From the NCBI RefSeq assembly GCF_003626535.1, contig NZ_RBAL01000019.1, forward strand, positions 59,038-123,037: a stretch of DNA of 64,000 bases, written 5' to 3'. Below are positions 40,098 to 48,895 of the stretch, in pieces (positions within the stretch are counted from its first letter, which is position 1; each line of letters begins with the position of its first letter). The notes beneath the pieces are model-generated. The model was not told the DNA's origin. It worked only from the letters and a program-made list of their open reading frames with translations, and did no database searches. The translations under genes were made by a program, and so were the position numbers. The stretch comes from Streptomyces hoynatensis (lineage in GTDB: Bacteria > Actinomycetota > Actinomycetes > Streptomycetales > Streptomycetaceae).

Positions 40098-43000
40098 TTA
40101 GCGGGCGTTGAAATAGTTCGCTTCCGGGTGGTGAAGGATCAGGGCGTCGGTCGACTGTTCCGGGGAAAGCTGGAATTCCTCGGAAAGGGTGACGCCGATG
40201 CGCTCCGACTGGAGCAGTTCCGCGATTTTCGCCCGGTCCTCCAGGTCGGGACAGGCCGGATAGCCCAGCGAGTAGCGGCAGCCCTGGTACTCGGTGCGGA
40301 ACATTCCCGCCAGGTCGGCCGGGTCCCCGCCGGCGATGCCGAGCTCGGCGCGGACCCGGGCGTGCCAGTACTCGGCGAGCGCCTCGGCGAGCTGGACGGA
40401 CAGGCCGTGCAGCTCCAGGTAGTCCCGGTAGGAGTCGGCGGCGAACAGCTGCGCGGTCTCCTCGCTGATCCGCCCGCCGATGGTGACCGTCTGCAGGGCG
40501 ACCACGTCCGTCTCGCCCGATTCCGCGGGGCGGAAGAAGTCGGCCAGGCACAGCCGCCGCCCGCGGCGCTGCCGCGGGAAGGTGAAGCGGGTGCGCTCCT
40601 TGCCCTCCTCGTCGAGGATCACCAGGTCCTCGCCCTCGGCGTGGCAGGGGAAGTAGCCGTAGACCACCGCGGCCTCCAGGAGGTTCCCGGTGTGCAGCCG
40701 GTCCAGCCAGCCGCGCAGCCGCGGCCTGCCCTCGTTCTCGACGAGGTCGGTGTACGAGGGCCCGTCGTCGCCCCGGCCCGCCTTCAGGCCCCATTGGCCC
40801 TTGAACAGCGCGTCCTCGTCCAGCCACTCCGCGTAGTCCTTCAGCGGGATGCCCTTGACGATCCTGGTGCCGGTGAAGGGGGCGGCCGGCACGGGCACGT
40901 CGGTGGCCGTGGCCGAGCGGGCGGGCCGCCCGGGTTCCGGCTCGGGCAGCGGCGCGCTCCTGCGGGGCACCCGGCGCGGCTTCAGCTCGGGCAGCGTGGC
41001 GCCCGGCACGCCCCGCTTGACGGCCACCAGGGCGTCCATCAGGCGCAGTCCCTCGAAGGCGTCCCTGGCGTAGCGGACCTCGCCCTCGTAGATCTCGTGG
41101 AGGTCCTGCTCCACGTAGGCCCGGGTGAGGGCGGCGCCGCCGAGGATGACGGGGTAGTCGGCGGCCATGCCGCGGCGGTTGAGCTCCTCGAGGTTCTCCT
41201 TCATCACGACGGTCGACTTCACCAGCAGCCCCGACATGCCGATGACGTCCGCGCGGTGCTCGGCCGCGGCGTCCAGGATGGCCGCCACCGGCTGTTTGAT
41301 GCCGAGGTTGACCACCTGGTAGCCGTTGTTGGTGAGGATGATGTCGACCAGGTTCTTGCCGATGTCGTGGACGTCGCCGCGGACGGTGGCCAGCACGATG
41401 GTGCCCTTGCCCGCACCCTCCTCGCTCTTCTCCATGTGCGGCTCCAGGTAGGCCACCGCGGCCTTCATCACCTCGGCCGACTGCAGGACGAAGGGCAGTT
41501 GCATCCGCCCGGAGCCGAACAGCTCGCCGACGGTCTTCATCCCCGCGAGCAGGGTGTCGTTGACGATGTCGAGCGCGGGCCGTTCGGCGAGGGCCGCCTC
41601 CAGGTCGGCCTCCAGGCCGTTGCGCTCGCCGTCGACGATGCGCCGCTGCAGCCGCTCCTCCAGCGGAAGGGCCAGCAGCTCCTGGGTCTTGCCGGCCCGC
41701 ATCGACTTCGCGTCCACGCCCTCGAAGAGCTGCAGGAAGCGCTGGAGCGGGTCGTAGCCCTCGGCGCGCCGGTCGTAGATCAGGTCGCGGGCCACCCGGA
41801 CCTGCTCGGGGTCGATGCGGGCGATGGGCAGGATCTTCGCGGCGTGCACGATCGCCGAGTCGAGCCCGGCCCGCACGCACTCGTCGAGGAAGACCGAGTT
41901 GAGCACCAGGCGGGCGGCGGGGTTGAGGCCGAAGGAGATGTTCGACAGGCCCAGGGTGGTCTGCACGTCCGGGTGCCGCCGCTTCAGCTCCCTGATGGCC
42001 TCGATGGTGGCGGCCCCGTCGCCGCGGGACTCCTCCTGCCCGGTGCAGATGGTGAAGGTCAGGCAGTCGACGAGGATGTCGGACTCGGCGATCCCCCAGT
42101 TCCCGGTGAGGTCGGCGATCAGCCGCTCGGCCACGGCCACCTTGCGCTCGGCGGTGCGGGCCTGGCCCTCCTCGTCGATGGTGAGGGCCATCAGCGCGGC
42201 GCCGTGCTCGGCGGCCAGCGCGGCCACCCTGGCGAAGCGGGAGTCGGGGCCGTCGCCGTCCTCGTAGTTGACCGAGTTGACGACGGCCCGGCCGCCCAGC
42301 TTTTCGAGGCCGGCCCGGAGCACCTCGGGCTCGGTGGAGTCCAGCACGAGGGGCAGGGTCGAGGCGGTGGCCAGCCGGCCGGCCAGCTCCGCCATGTCCG
42401 CCGTGCCGTCCCGGCCGACGTAGTCCACGCACAGGTCGAGCATGTGGGCGCCCTCGCGGATCTGCTCGCGCGCCATCTCCACGCAGTCGTCCCAGCGGCC
42501 GGCGAGCATGGCCTCGCGGAACTTCTTCGAGCCGTTGGCGTTGGTCCGCTCCCCGATCGCCAGGTAGGAGGTGTCCTGCCGGAAGGGCACGTTCTGGTAG
42601 AGCGAGGCGGCCCCGGGCTCGGGCCGCGGGTCCCGGGGGGCCGGCGTCAGCTCGCGCACCCGCTCCACGACCAGCCGCAGGTGCTCGGGGGTGGTGCCGC
42701 AGCAGCCGCCGATCAGGCTGAGGCCGAACTCGCCGATGAACCGCTCGTGCGCGTCGGCCAGCTGGGCGGGCGTGAGGGGGTAGTGGGCGCCGTCCTTGCC
42801 GAGCACGGGCAGGCCCGCGTTCGGCATGCAGGACAGCGGGAGGCCCGCGTGCCCGGCCAGGTAGCGCAGGTGCTCGCTCATCTCGGCGGGGCCGGTGGCG
42901 CAGTTGAGGCCGATCATGTCGATGCCCAGCGGTTCCAGCGCGGTCAGCGCGGCGCCGATCTCGCTGCCGAGCAGCATGGTGCCGGTCGTCTCGACGGTGA

Positions 43001-43610
43001 CCTGGACCAGGAGGGGGAGGTCGGCGCCCGCGGCGGTGAGGGCGCGCCGGGCGCCGAGGACGGCCGCCTTGGCCTGCAGCAGGTCCTGGCTGGTCTCCAC
43101 GATGAGCGCGTCGGCGCCGCCCTCGATCAGGCCCTCGGCGTTGCGCTGGTAGGCGTCGCGCAGCTTCGGGTAGGGGACGTGGCCGAGGGTGGGCAGCTTG
43201 GTGCCGGGGCCCATCGAGCCGAGCACCCAGCGCAGCCTGCCGTCCTTTGCGGTGCACGCGTCGGCGGCCTCTCTGGCCAGCCTGCCGCCCGCCTCGGACA
43301 ACTCCCGCACCTGGTCGGCGATGTCGTACTCGCCGAGGGCGGAGAGGTTGGCGCCGAAGGTGTTGGTCTCCACGCAGTCCACGCCCGAGTCGAAGTAGGC
43401 GCGGTGGATGGCGCGGACGATGTCGGGGCGGGTGAGGTTGAGGATCTCGTTGCAGCCCTCGAGCTGCCGGAAGTCCTCGAGCGTGGGGTTGTGCGCCTGC
43501 AGCATCGTGCCCATGCCGCCGTCGGCGACCACCACGCGGGAGGCGAACGCCTCGCGGAGGGCCGCGGCTCGCTGGGACTGGCTGAGGGCGGGAAGGCTGG
43601 ACGAGGCCAT
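40098..43610 (-). CDS. metH: cobalamin-dependent methionine synthase
   Basis: A 1,170-aa enzyme that transfers a methyl group from methyltetrahydrofolate to homocysteine via cobalamin. Modules in order: homocysteine-binding domain (N terminus, with zinc-ligating C in GGCCGTTPEHL near residue 310), pterin-binding domain (NANGSKKFREAM, ~390 on), B12-binding domain with the lower-ligand motif DVHDIGKN (~760) and a C-terminal SAM-activation domain. The length fits the family. ATG 43610 is preceded by GAGGGAGC. A Pro/Arg/Ala-rich linker of about 40 residues lies between the B12 and activation domains. No cobalamin riboswitch is visible upstream. Confidence 0.97.
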   Translation of the reverse strand: MASSSLPALSQSQRAAALREAFASRVVVADGGMGTMLQAHNPTLEDFRQLEGCNEILNLTRPDIVRAIHRAYFDSGVDCVETNTFGANLSALGEYDIADQVRELSEAGGRLAREAADACTAKDGRLRWVLGSMGPGTKLPTLGHVPYPKLRDAYQRNAEGLIEGGADALIVETSQDLLQAKAAVLGARRALTAAGADLPLLVQVTVETTGTMLLGSEIGAALTALEPLGIDMIGLNCATGPAEMSEHLRYLAGHAGLPLSCMPNAGLPVLGKDGAHYPLTPAQLADAHERFIGEFGLSLIGGCCGTTPEHLRLVVERVRELTPAPRDPRPEPGAASLYQNVPFRQDTSYLAIGERTNANGSKKFREAMLAGRWDDCVEMAREQIREGAHMLDLCVDYVGRDGTADMAELAGRLATASTLPLVLDSTEPEVLRAGLEKLGGRAVVNSVNYEDGDGPDSRFARVAALAAEHGAALMALTIDEEGQARTAERKVAVAERLIADLTGNWGIAESDILVDCLTFTICTGQEESRGDGAATIEAIRELKRRHPDVQTTLGLSNISFGLNPAARLVLNSVFLDECVRAGLDSAIVHAAKILPIARIDPEQVRVARDLIYDRRAEGYDPLQRFLQLFEGVDAKSMRAGKTQELLALPLEERLQRRIVDGERNGLEADLEAALAERPALDIVNDTLLAGMKTVGELFGSGRMQLPFVLQSAEVMKAAVAYLEPHMEKSEEGAGKGTIVLATVRGDVHDIGKNLVDIILTNNGYQVVNLGIKQPVAAILDAAAEHRADVIGMSGLLVKSTVVMKENLEELNRRGMAADYPVILGGAALTRAYVEQDLHEIYEGEVRYARDAFEGLRLMDALVAVKRGVPGATLPELKPRRVPRRSAPLPEPEPGRPARSATATDVPVPAAPFTGTRIVKGIPLKDYAEWLDEDALFKGQWGLKAGRGDDGPSYTDLVENEGRPRLRGWLDRLHTGNLLEAAVVYGYFPCHAEGEDLVILDEEGKERTRFTFPRQRRGRRLCLADFFRPAESGETDVVALQTVTIGGRISEETAQLFAADSYRDYLELHGLSVQLAEALAEYWHARVRAELGIAGGDPADLAGMFRTEYQGCRYSLGYPACPDLEDRAKIAELLQSERIGVTLSEEFQLSPEQSTDALILHHPEANYFNAR

Positions 43611-43770
43611 GGGGAAGCTCCCTCGGGTGCGACGGCTGTCGGCTATGCGTTTCCGGCCTGGGAAGCGCACCAGGTCAGCCTAACGGCTGGCGCGCGGACG
43701 GCCGCGGGACTTTCGGGCCGGCCGGCGGCCATAAACTCGTTTCCGGTCTGGGGGGTATCGACATCACCCC

Positions 43771-43797
43771 CTGCCGTTCGACAATGTCGAACGGCAG
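43771..43797. promoter_or_regulatory. 27-bp palindromic GylR operator upstream of gylR
   Basis: A perfect inverted repeat with 13-bp arms around a central A (core GTTCGACAATGTCGAAC) lies 32 bases before the gylR start. A near copy lies upstream of glpF. IclR-family repressors bind such palindromes, so autoregulation is likely. Confidence 0.75.
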
Positions 43798-43828
43798 ACG
43801 AGTGTGGAGCGGGAAGGGGCGGACGCAG

Positions 43829-44593
43829 ATGGCTCGGACCATCCAGTCGCTTGAGCGTGCCGCGGCGGTGCTGCGCCTGCTGGCGGGCGGGGAGCGTCGC
43901 CTGGGCCTGTCCGACATCGCCTCCTCCATAGGACTGGCCAAGGGCACCACCCACGGCCTGCTGCGCACCCTCCAGCAGGAGGGCTTCGTCGAGCAGGACC
44001 CGCACTCCGGCAAGTACCAGCTCGGCGCCGAGCTGCTGCGGCTCGGCAACAGCTACCTGGACGTCCACGAGCTGCGCGCCCGGGCCCTGGTCTGGACCGA
44101 CGACCTGGCCCGCTCCAGCGGCGAGAGCGCCTACCTGGGGGTGCTGCACCAGCAGGGGGTGCTGATCGTGCACCACGTCTTCCGGCCGGACGACAGCCGC
44201 CAGGTGCTCGAGGTCGGCGCCATGCAGCCGCTGCACAGCACGGCGCTCGGCAAGGTGCTCGCGGCCTTCGACCCGGTGGCGCACAACGAGGCGCTGGAGA
44301 CCGGCTTCGAGGCGATCACCGAGCGGACGGTCACGGAGCCGGCGGACTTCGAGGCGCTGCTCGACGACGTCAGGGCCCGCGGCTGGGCGAGCGACGTGGG
44401 CGAGACCTGGGAGGGCGTGGCCTCCGTCGCGGCGCCGATCCTCGACCGCAGGAAGGTGCCGGTGGGCGCCGTGGGGATCACCGGGGCCGAGGAGCGCATG
44501 CTGGGCCCCGAGGGCCTGCATCAGCGGCTGGTCGCGGCCGTGCGGGACTGCGCCAGGTCCGTGTCGCGTGACCTCGGAGCTGGGCGCTTCTAG
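43829..44593 (+). CDS. gylR: IclR-family glycerol-operon repressor GylR
   Basis: A 254-aa IclR regulator. The N-terminal winged HTH (LGLSDIASSIGLAKGTTHGLLRTL, residues ~24-47) precedes the effector domain. In S. coelicolor GylR represses the glycerol genes and itself and responds to glycerol or glycerol-3-phosphate. Here it is directly upstream of glpF-glpK-glpD. ATG 43829 has AAGGGG at 9 nt; the frame is open upstream to 43784 but non-family. Confidence 0.95.
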   Translation: MARTIQSLERAAAVLRLLAGGERRLGLSDIASSIGLAKGTTHGLLRTLQQEGFVEQDPHSGKYQLGAELLRLGNSYLDVHELRARALVWTDDLARSSGESAYLGVLHQQGVLIVHHVFRPDDSRQVLEVGAMQPLHSTALGKVLAAFDPVAHNEALETGFEAITERTVTEPADFEALLDDVRARGWASDVGETWEGVASVAAPILDRRKVPVGAVGITGAEERMLGPEGLHQRLVAAVRDCARSVSRDLGAGRF

Positions 44594-44633
44594 GACAATT
44601 CAGACGCCTGCGCGTTTCCCTGCCGCAGGACCC

Positions 44634-44662
44634 TTGACGCACGGTGCGGGTGGGAGAAAACT
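44634..44662 (+). promoter_or_regulatory. putative glpF-glpK-glpD promoter
   Basis: TTGACG (44634-44639), a 17-bp spacer and AAAACT (44657-44662) form a housekeeping-type promoter with a weak -10. The likely start point falls in the operator just downstream. A leader of about 70 bases precedes the GTG of glpF. Confidence 0.5.
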
Positions 44663-44672
44663 GCCGGTCAAT

Positions 44673-44689
44673 GGTCGACATTGTCGAAC
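44673..44689. promoter_or_regulatory. GylR operator at glpF promoter
   Basis: GGTCGACATTGTCGAAC matches the reverse complement of the gylR operator core at 16 of 17 bases. It sits just downstream of the -10 box, positioned to block transcription start. Confidence 0.72.
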
Positions 44690-44741
44690 ACTGGACGGAG
44701 GTCGGCCGGATAAACACCTGGACGAGGACGAAGGAGTCACG

Positions 44742-45554
44742 GTGTCCAGCTCCGACATCTTTTTCGGCGAGGTCCTCGGCACCGCCGTGCTGACCCTGCT
44801 CGGCTGCGGCGTGGTCGCCGGCGTCGTGCTCAAGAAATCCAAGGCGTTCGAGGCCGGCTGGGTGGCGATCACCCTCGGCTGGGGCGTCGCCGTCCTGGCC
44901 GGCGGATACGTCTCCGGACAGCTGTCGGGCGGGCATCTCAATCCGGCGGTGACCCTGGCCATCGCCGTGGACAGCGGCGACTGGGACCACGTGCCGGTCC
45001 AGATGGCGGGCGAGCTGATCGGCGCCATGATCGGCGCGCTGCTCGTCTGGGTCGCCTACTACGGCCACTTCCAGGAGCACCTGGCCGGCCGCGAGGAGTT
45101 CGGCGGCGCGCAGACGCCGGGGGCCAAGGCGTTCAAGGGCAAGGGCCAGGTCGCCGAGCGCCGCGCGCCGGCCGCCGACGAACCGGGGCCCGTGCTCGGC
45201 GTGTTCTCCACCGCGCCCGAGATAAGGAACGTGGTGCAGAACCTGGCCACCGAGATCATCGCCACCACCGTGCTGGTGCTGCTGGTCCTCGGCATCGGCC
45301 TCAACGACGCCCTGGCCGTCTCCGGGACCGGCACGCTGATGGTCGCCCTCGTCGTCGTCGGCATCGGCCTCTCGCTCGGCGGCCCCACCGGCTACGCCAT
45401 CAACCCGGTCCGCGACCTCGGCCCGCGCATCGTCCACCAGCTGCTGCCGCTGCCGAACAAGGGCGGCTCCGACTGGTCGTACTCCTGGATACCCGTCGTC
45501 GGCCCGCTGGTCGGTGGCGTCCTCGGAGCCGGCATTCACCACGCGTTGTTCTGA
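44742..45554 (+). CDS. glpF: glycerol uptake facilitator GlpF
   Basis: A 270-aa MIP-family channel for glycerol. The first NPA is in GGHLNPAVTLA; the second is NPV in GYAINPVRDLGPR, where the DLGPR tail marks a glycerol facilitator but Ala is replaced by Val (read directly from the DNA). An extended loop (~residues 115-145) lies between helices 3 and 4. GTG 44742 has GAAGGAG at 5 nt. First gene of the glpF-glpK-glpD operon. Confidence 0.95.
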   Translation: MSSSDIFFGEVLGTAVLTLLGCGVVAGVVLKKSKAFEAGWVAITLGWGVAVLAGGYVSGQLSGGHLNPAVTLAIAVDSGDWDHVPVQMAGELIGAMIGALLVWVAYYGHFQEHLAGREEFGGAQTPGAKAFKGKGQVAERRAPAADEPGPVLGVFSTAPEIRNVVQNLATEIIATTVLVLLVLGIGLNDALAVSGTGTLMVALVVVGIGLSLGGPTGYAINPVRDLGPRIVHQLLPLPNKGGSDWSYSWIPVVGPLVGGVLGAGIHHALF

Positions 45555-45590
45555 CCCCAAGCCGCACAGATCCCGATCAGGAGCCGCACC

Positions 45591-47114
45591 ATGCCGGACA
45601 CCGCCGACCGCGAGTACATCGCCGCCATCGACCAGGGCACGACCTCCAGCCGCTGCATCGTCTTCGACCACGACGGACGCGTCGTCTCCGTCGACCAGAA
45701 GGAGCACGAGCAGATCTTTCCCAAGCCGGGCTGGGTGGAACACGACGCCCTCGAAATCTGGGCCAATGTCCAGGAAGTCGTCGCCGGCGCCCTGGAGAAG
45801 GCCAAGATCACCAAGGACCAGGTGAAGGCCATCGGCATCACCAACCAGCGCGAGACCACCCTGCTGTGGGACAAGAACACCGGCGTCCCGGTGCACCACG
45901 CCATCGTCTGGCAGGACACCCGCACCGACGCCCTGTGCCGGATGCTGGGCCGCAACGTCGGCCAGGACCGCTTCCGCAGGCAGACCGGCCTGCCCCTGTC
46001 CTCCTACTTCGCCGGGCCGAAGATCCGCTGGCTGCTCGACAACGTCGAGGGCCTGCGCGAGCGCGCCGAGCGCGGCGAACTGCTCTTCGGCACGATGGAC
46101 TCCTGGGTCATCTGGAACCTCACCGGCGGCGTCAACGGCGGCGTGCACGTCACCGACGTCACCAACGCCTCCAGGACCATGCTGATGAACCTCCGCACCC
46201 TCGCCTGGGACGAGAGCATCCTCGCCTCCATGGAGGTCCCCGCCGCCGTCCTCCCCGAGATCAGGTCCTCCTCGGAGATCTACGGCACCGCCAAGGGCGG
46301 CGTCCTCGACGGCGTCCCGGTCGCCTCCGCGCTCGGCGACCAGCAGGCGGCGCTGTTCGGCCAGACCTGCTACTCCGTCGGCGAGGGCAAGTCCACCTAC
46401 GGCACCGGCACGTTCCTGCTGATGAACACGGGAACCGAGGCCATCAACTCCTACGCGGGTCTGGTCACCACCGTCGGCTACCGCATCGGGGACCAGCAGC
46501 CGGTCTTCGCGCTCGAGGGCTCCATCGCCGTCACCGGCGCCCTGGTGCAGTGGATGCGCGACCAGATGGGGCTCATCAAGAGCGCCGCCGAGATCGAGAC
46601 GCTGGCCCTCTCCGTGGAGGACAACGGGGGCGCGTACTTCGTGCCCGCCTTCTCCGGCCTGTTCGCCCCCTACTGGCGCGCCGACGCCCGCGGGGTCATC
46701 GCCGGCCTGACCCGGTACGTCACCAAGGCGCACCTGGCCCGGGCCGTGCTGGAGGCGACCGCCTGGCAGACCAGGGAGATCGTCGACGCCATGAAGAAGG
46801 ACTCGGGCATGGAGCTCACCACCCTCAAGGTGGACGGCGGCATGACCTCCAACAACCTGCTGATGCAGAGCATCTCGGACTTCCTCGACGTGCCCGTGGT
46901 GCGCCCGATGGTCTCCGAGACGACCTGCCTGGGGGCCGCGTACGCCGCGGGTCTCGCGGTCGGCTTCTGGTCGGACGTCGAGGACCTGCGCCGCAACTGG
47001 CGCCGGGCGGCGGAGTGGACCCCGGACATGGACCCGGCGGAACGCGACAAGGAGTACCAGTTCTGGCTCAAGGCCGTGCAGCGGACCATGGGCTGGCTGG
47101 GCGAGGAGAGCTGA
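45591..47114 (+). CDS. glpK: glycerol kinase
   Basis: A 507-aa FGGY-family kinase converting glycerol to glycerol-3-phosphate. The N-terminal nucleotide motif AAIDQGTTSSRCIVFD and the signatures in GTGTFLLMNTG and DGGMTSNNLLMQ are intact. It starts 37 bases after glpF and ends 6 bases before glpD. Confidence 0.98.
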   Translation: MPDTADREYIAAIDQGTTSSRCIVFDHDGRVVSVDQKEHEQIFPKPGWVEHDALEIWANVQEVVAGALEKAKITKDQVKAIGITNQRETTLLWDKNTGVPVHHAIVWQDTRTDALCRMLGRNVGQDRFRRQTGLPLSSYFAGPKIRWLLDNVEGLRERAERGELLFGTMDSWVIWNLTGGVNGGVHVTDVTNASRTMLMNLRTLAWDESILASMEVPAAVLPEIRSSSEIYGTAKGGVLDGVPVASALGDQQAALFGQTCYSVGEGKSTYGTGTFLLMNTGTEAINSYAGLVTTVGYRIGDQQPVFALEGSIAVTGALVQWMRDQMGLIKSAAEIETLALSVEDNGGAYFVPAFSGLFAPYWRADARGVIAGLTRYVTKAHLARAVLEATAWQTREIVDAMKKDSGMELTTLKVDGGMTSNNLLMQSISDFLDVPVVRPMVSETTCLGAAYAAGLAVGFWSDVEDLRRNWRRAAEWTPDMDPAERDKEYQFWLKAVQRTMGWLGEES

Positions 47115-47119
47115 ACCGG

Positions 47120-48727
47120 ATGAACACCCCGCACCCCGCCGCCCGTTCCGCCGCCATAGCGGGAGCGCGGCGGCGAGCCGAGACCAGGGCGCGGCTCGCG
47201 GAGGCGGCCTTCGACCTGCTCGTCGTCGGCGGCGGCATCCTGGGCACCTCCGTGGCCTGGCACGCCGCGCAGTCGGGGCTGCGGGTGGCGATGGTGGACG
47301 CCGGCGACTTCGCCGGCGCCACCTCCTCCGCCTCCTCCAAGCTCGTGCACGGCGGGCTGCGCTACCTGCAGACGGGCGCCGTCAGGCTGGTCGCCGAGAA
47401 CCACCACGAACGGCAGGTCCTCGCCAGGGACGTCGCCCCGCACCTGGTCAACCCGCTGACCTTCCACCTGCCCGTCTACCGGGGCGGCCCGCACGGCGCC
47501 GCCAAGCTCGGGGCCGGGGTCTTCGCCTACTCGGCGCTCTCCGCCTTCCGCGACGGCGTCGGCCGCGTCATCTCGCCCGCCAGGGCCGCCGCGGTCAACC
47601 CGGCGCTGCGCACCGAGGGCCTGCGGGCCGTGGCGGTCTATCAGGACCACCAGATGAACGACGCCCGCGTCGCCGTGATGACGGTGCGGGCCGCCGTCCA
47701 GTCCGGGGCCACCGTGCTCAACCACGCGGAGGTCGTCGGGCTGCGCCACACCGGCGGCCGGGTCACCGGCGCCGAGGTCAGGGACCGGCTCGGCGGCGCC
47801 GAGTTCGGCATCGAGGCCAGGCTGGTGCTCAACGCCACCGGCCCCTGGGTGGACCACCTGCGGCGCCTGGAGGACCCGGGGGCGGCACCGAGCATCCGGC
47901 TGTCCAAGGGCGCCCACCTGGTGCTGCGGACCCGGGCCCCCTGGGGCGCGGCGATGGCCACCCCGGTCGACAAGTACCGGATCACCTTCGCCCTGCCCTG
48001 GGAGGACCGGCTGCTGCTGGGCACCACGGACCAGGAGTACGAGGGCGACCCGGCCGACGTGCGCGCCACCGAGGCCGACATCGCGCAGATCCTGGACGAG
48101 GCCGCGATCTCGGTGCGCCCCGAGCACCTGGACCGCTCGCTGGTCGGCTACGCCTTCGCCGGGCTGCGGGTGCTGCCCGGCGGCCCGGGCGGGGTCGAGT
48201 CCGCCAGGCGCGAGACGGTCGTCACCGAGGGCAGGGGCGGCATGCTCTCGGTCGCGGGCGGCAAGTGGACGACGTACCGGCACATCGGGCGCACCGTGCT
48301 GGACCGGGTGGCCAAGCTGCCGGGCGGTCCCCTGGCCGCCGAGATGGAGCCGGTCTCCGACCTGGTGCGGCGGGTCCCGCTGCCCGGCGTGGCCAATCCC
48401 AACGCCGTCGCCCACCGGCTGCTCACCGACCACGGCCGGGACGGCGCCCCGGCCCTCGCCCCGGAGACCGCCAGGCACCTGGCCACCCACTACGGTTCGC
48501 TCGCCTTCGAGATCGCCCGGCTGGTCCGCGAGGACCCCGCGCTGGGCGAGCGCGTCCACCCCGAGGGGCCCGACATCTGGGCGCAGGTCGTTTACGCCCG
48601 CGACCACGAGTGGGCCGAGACCGTGGAGGACGTGCTGCGCAGGCGCACCACCCTGACGGTGCGGGGCCTTGACACCGAGGAGGTCAGGGCCCGGGTCGCC
48701 GGGACGCTGGGCGGCGAGAACGGCTGA
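47120..48727 (+). CDS. glpD: FAD-dependent glycerol-3-phosphate dehydrogenase
   Basis: A 535-aa membrane-associated flavoprotein oxidising glycerol-3-phosphate to dihydroxyacetone phosphate. The FAD motif is LLVVGGGILGTSVAWHAA (residues ~38-55), KLVHGGLRYL is diagnostic, and the C-terminal DUF-like domain follows. An Ala/Arg-rich N-terminal extension (~30 residues) precedes the FAD site. ATG 47120 lies 6 bases after the glpK stop codon. It completes the pathway from external glycerol to glycolysis. Confidence 0.97.
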   Translation: MNTPHPAARSAAIAGARRRAETRARLAEAAFDLLVVGGGILGTSVAWHAAQSGLRVAMVDAGDFAGATSSASSKLVHGGLRYLQTGAVRLVAENHHERQVLARDVAPHLVNPLTFHLPVYRGGPHGAAKLGAGVFAYSALSAFRDGVGRVISPARAAAVNPALRTEGLRAVAVYQDHQMNDARVAVMTVRAAVQSGATVLNHAEVVGLRHTGGRVTGAEVRDRLGGAEFGIEARLVLNATGPWVDHLRRLEDPGAAPSIRLSKGAHLVLRTRAPWGAAMATPVDKYRITFALPWEDRLLLGTTDQEYEGDPADVRATEADIAQILDEAAISVRPEHLDRSLVGYAFAGLRVLPGGPGGVESARRETVVTEGRGGMLSVAGGKWTTYRHIGRTVLDRVAKLPGGPLAAEMEPVSDLVRRVPLPGVANPNAVAHRLLTDHGRDGAPALAPETARHLATHYGSLAFEIARLVREDPALGERVHPEGPDIWAQVVYARDHEWAETVEDVLRRRTTLTVRGLDTEEVRARVAGTLGGENG

Positions 48728-48895
48728 CGGCCCCCGGGGCGTTCGCGGGCGGCGAAAAGCTTGCCTTCCCGGGCCCTCACCAGGCGTTGGAGGGCTGCGG
48801 TCACGGCACCGTCACGCCGTAGGCTTGGGCCCGCAGAGAACAATCGGCAGCCGGGCCGGGCGCAGCGCCTCGACCCGGCCGGGAGGAGGCGCTGG

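Noticed and set aside
43611..43828. Cobalamin riboswitch expected upstream of metH
   Set aside because: No B12-box-like sequence or cloverleaf was seen in the 218-bp gap with gylR. Only the GylR palindrome stands out.
40128..43931. 1,267-aa and 1,070-aa frames in the metH region
   Set aside because: Both are in the wrong frame or antisense to a complete metH; no protein family is recognisable in them.
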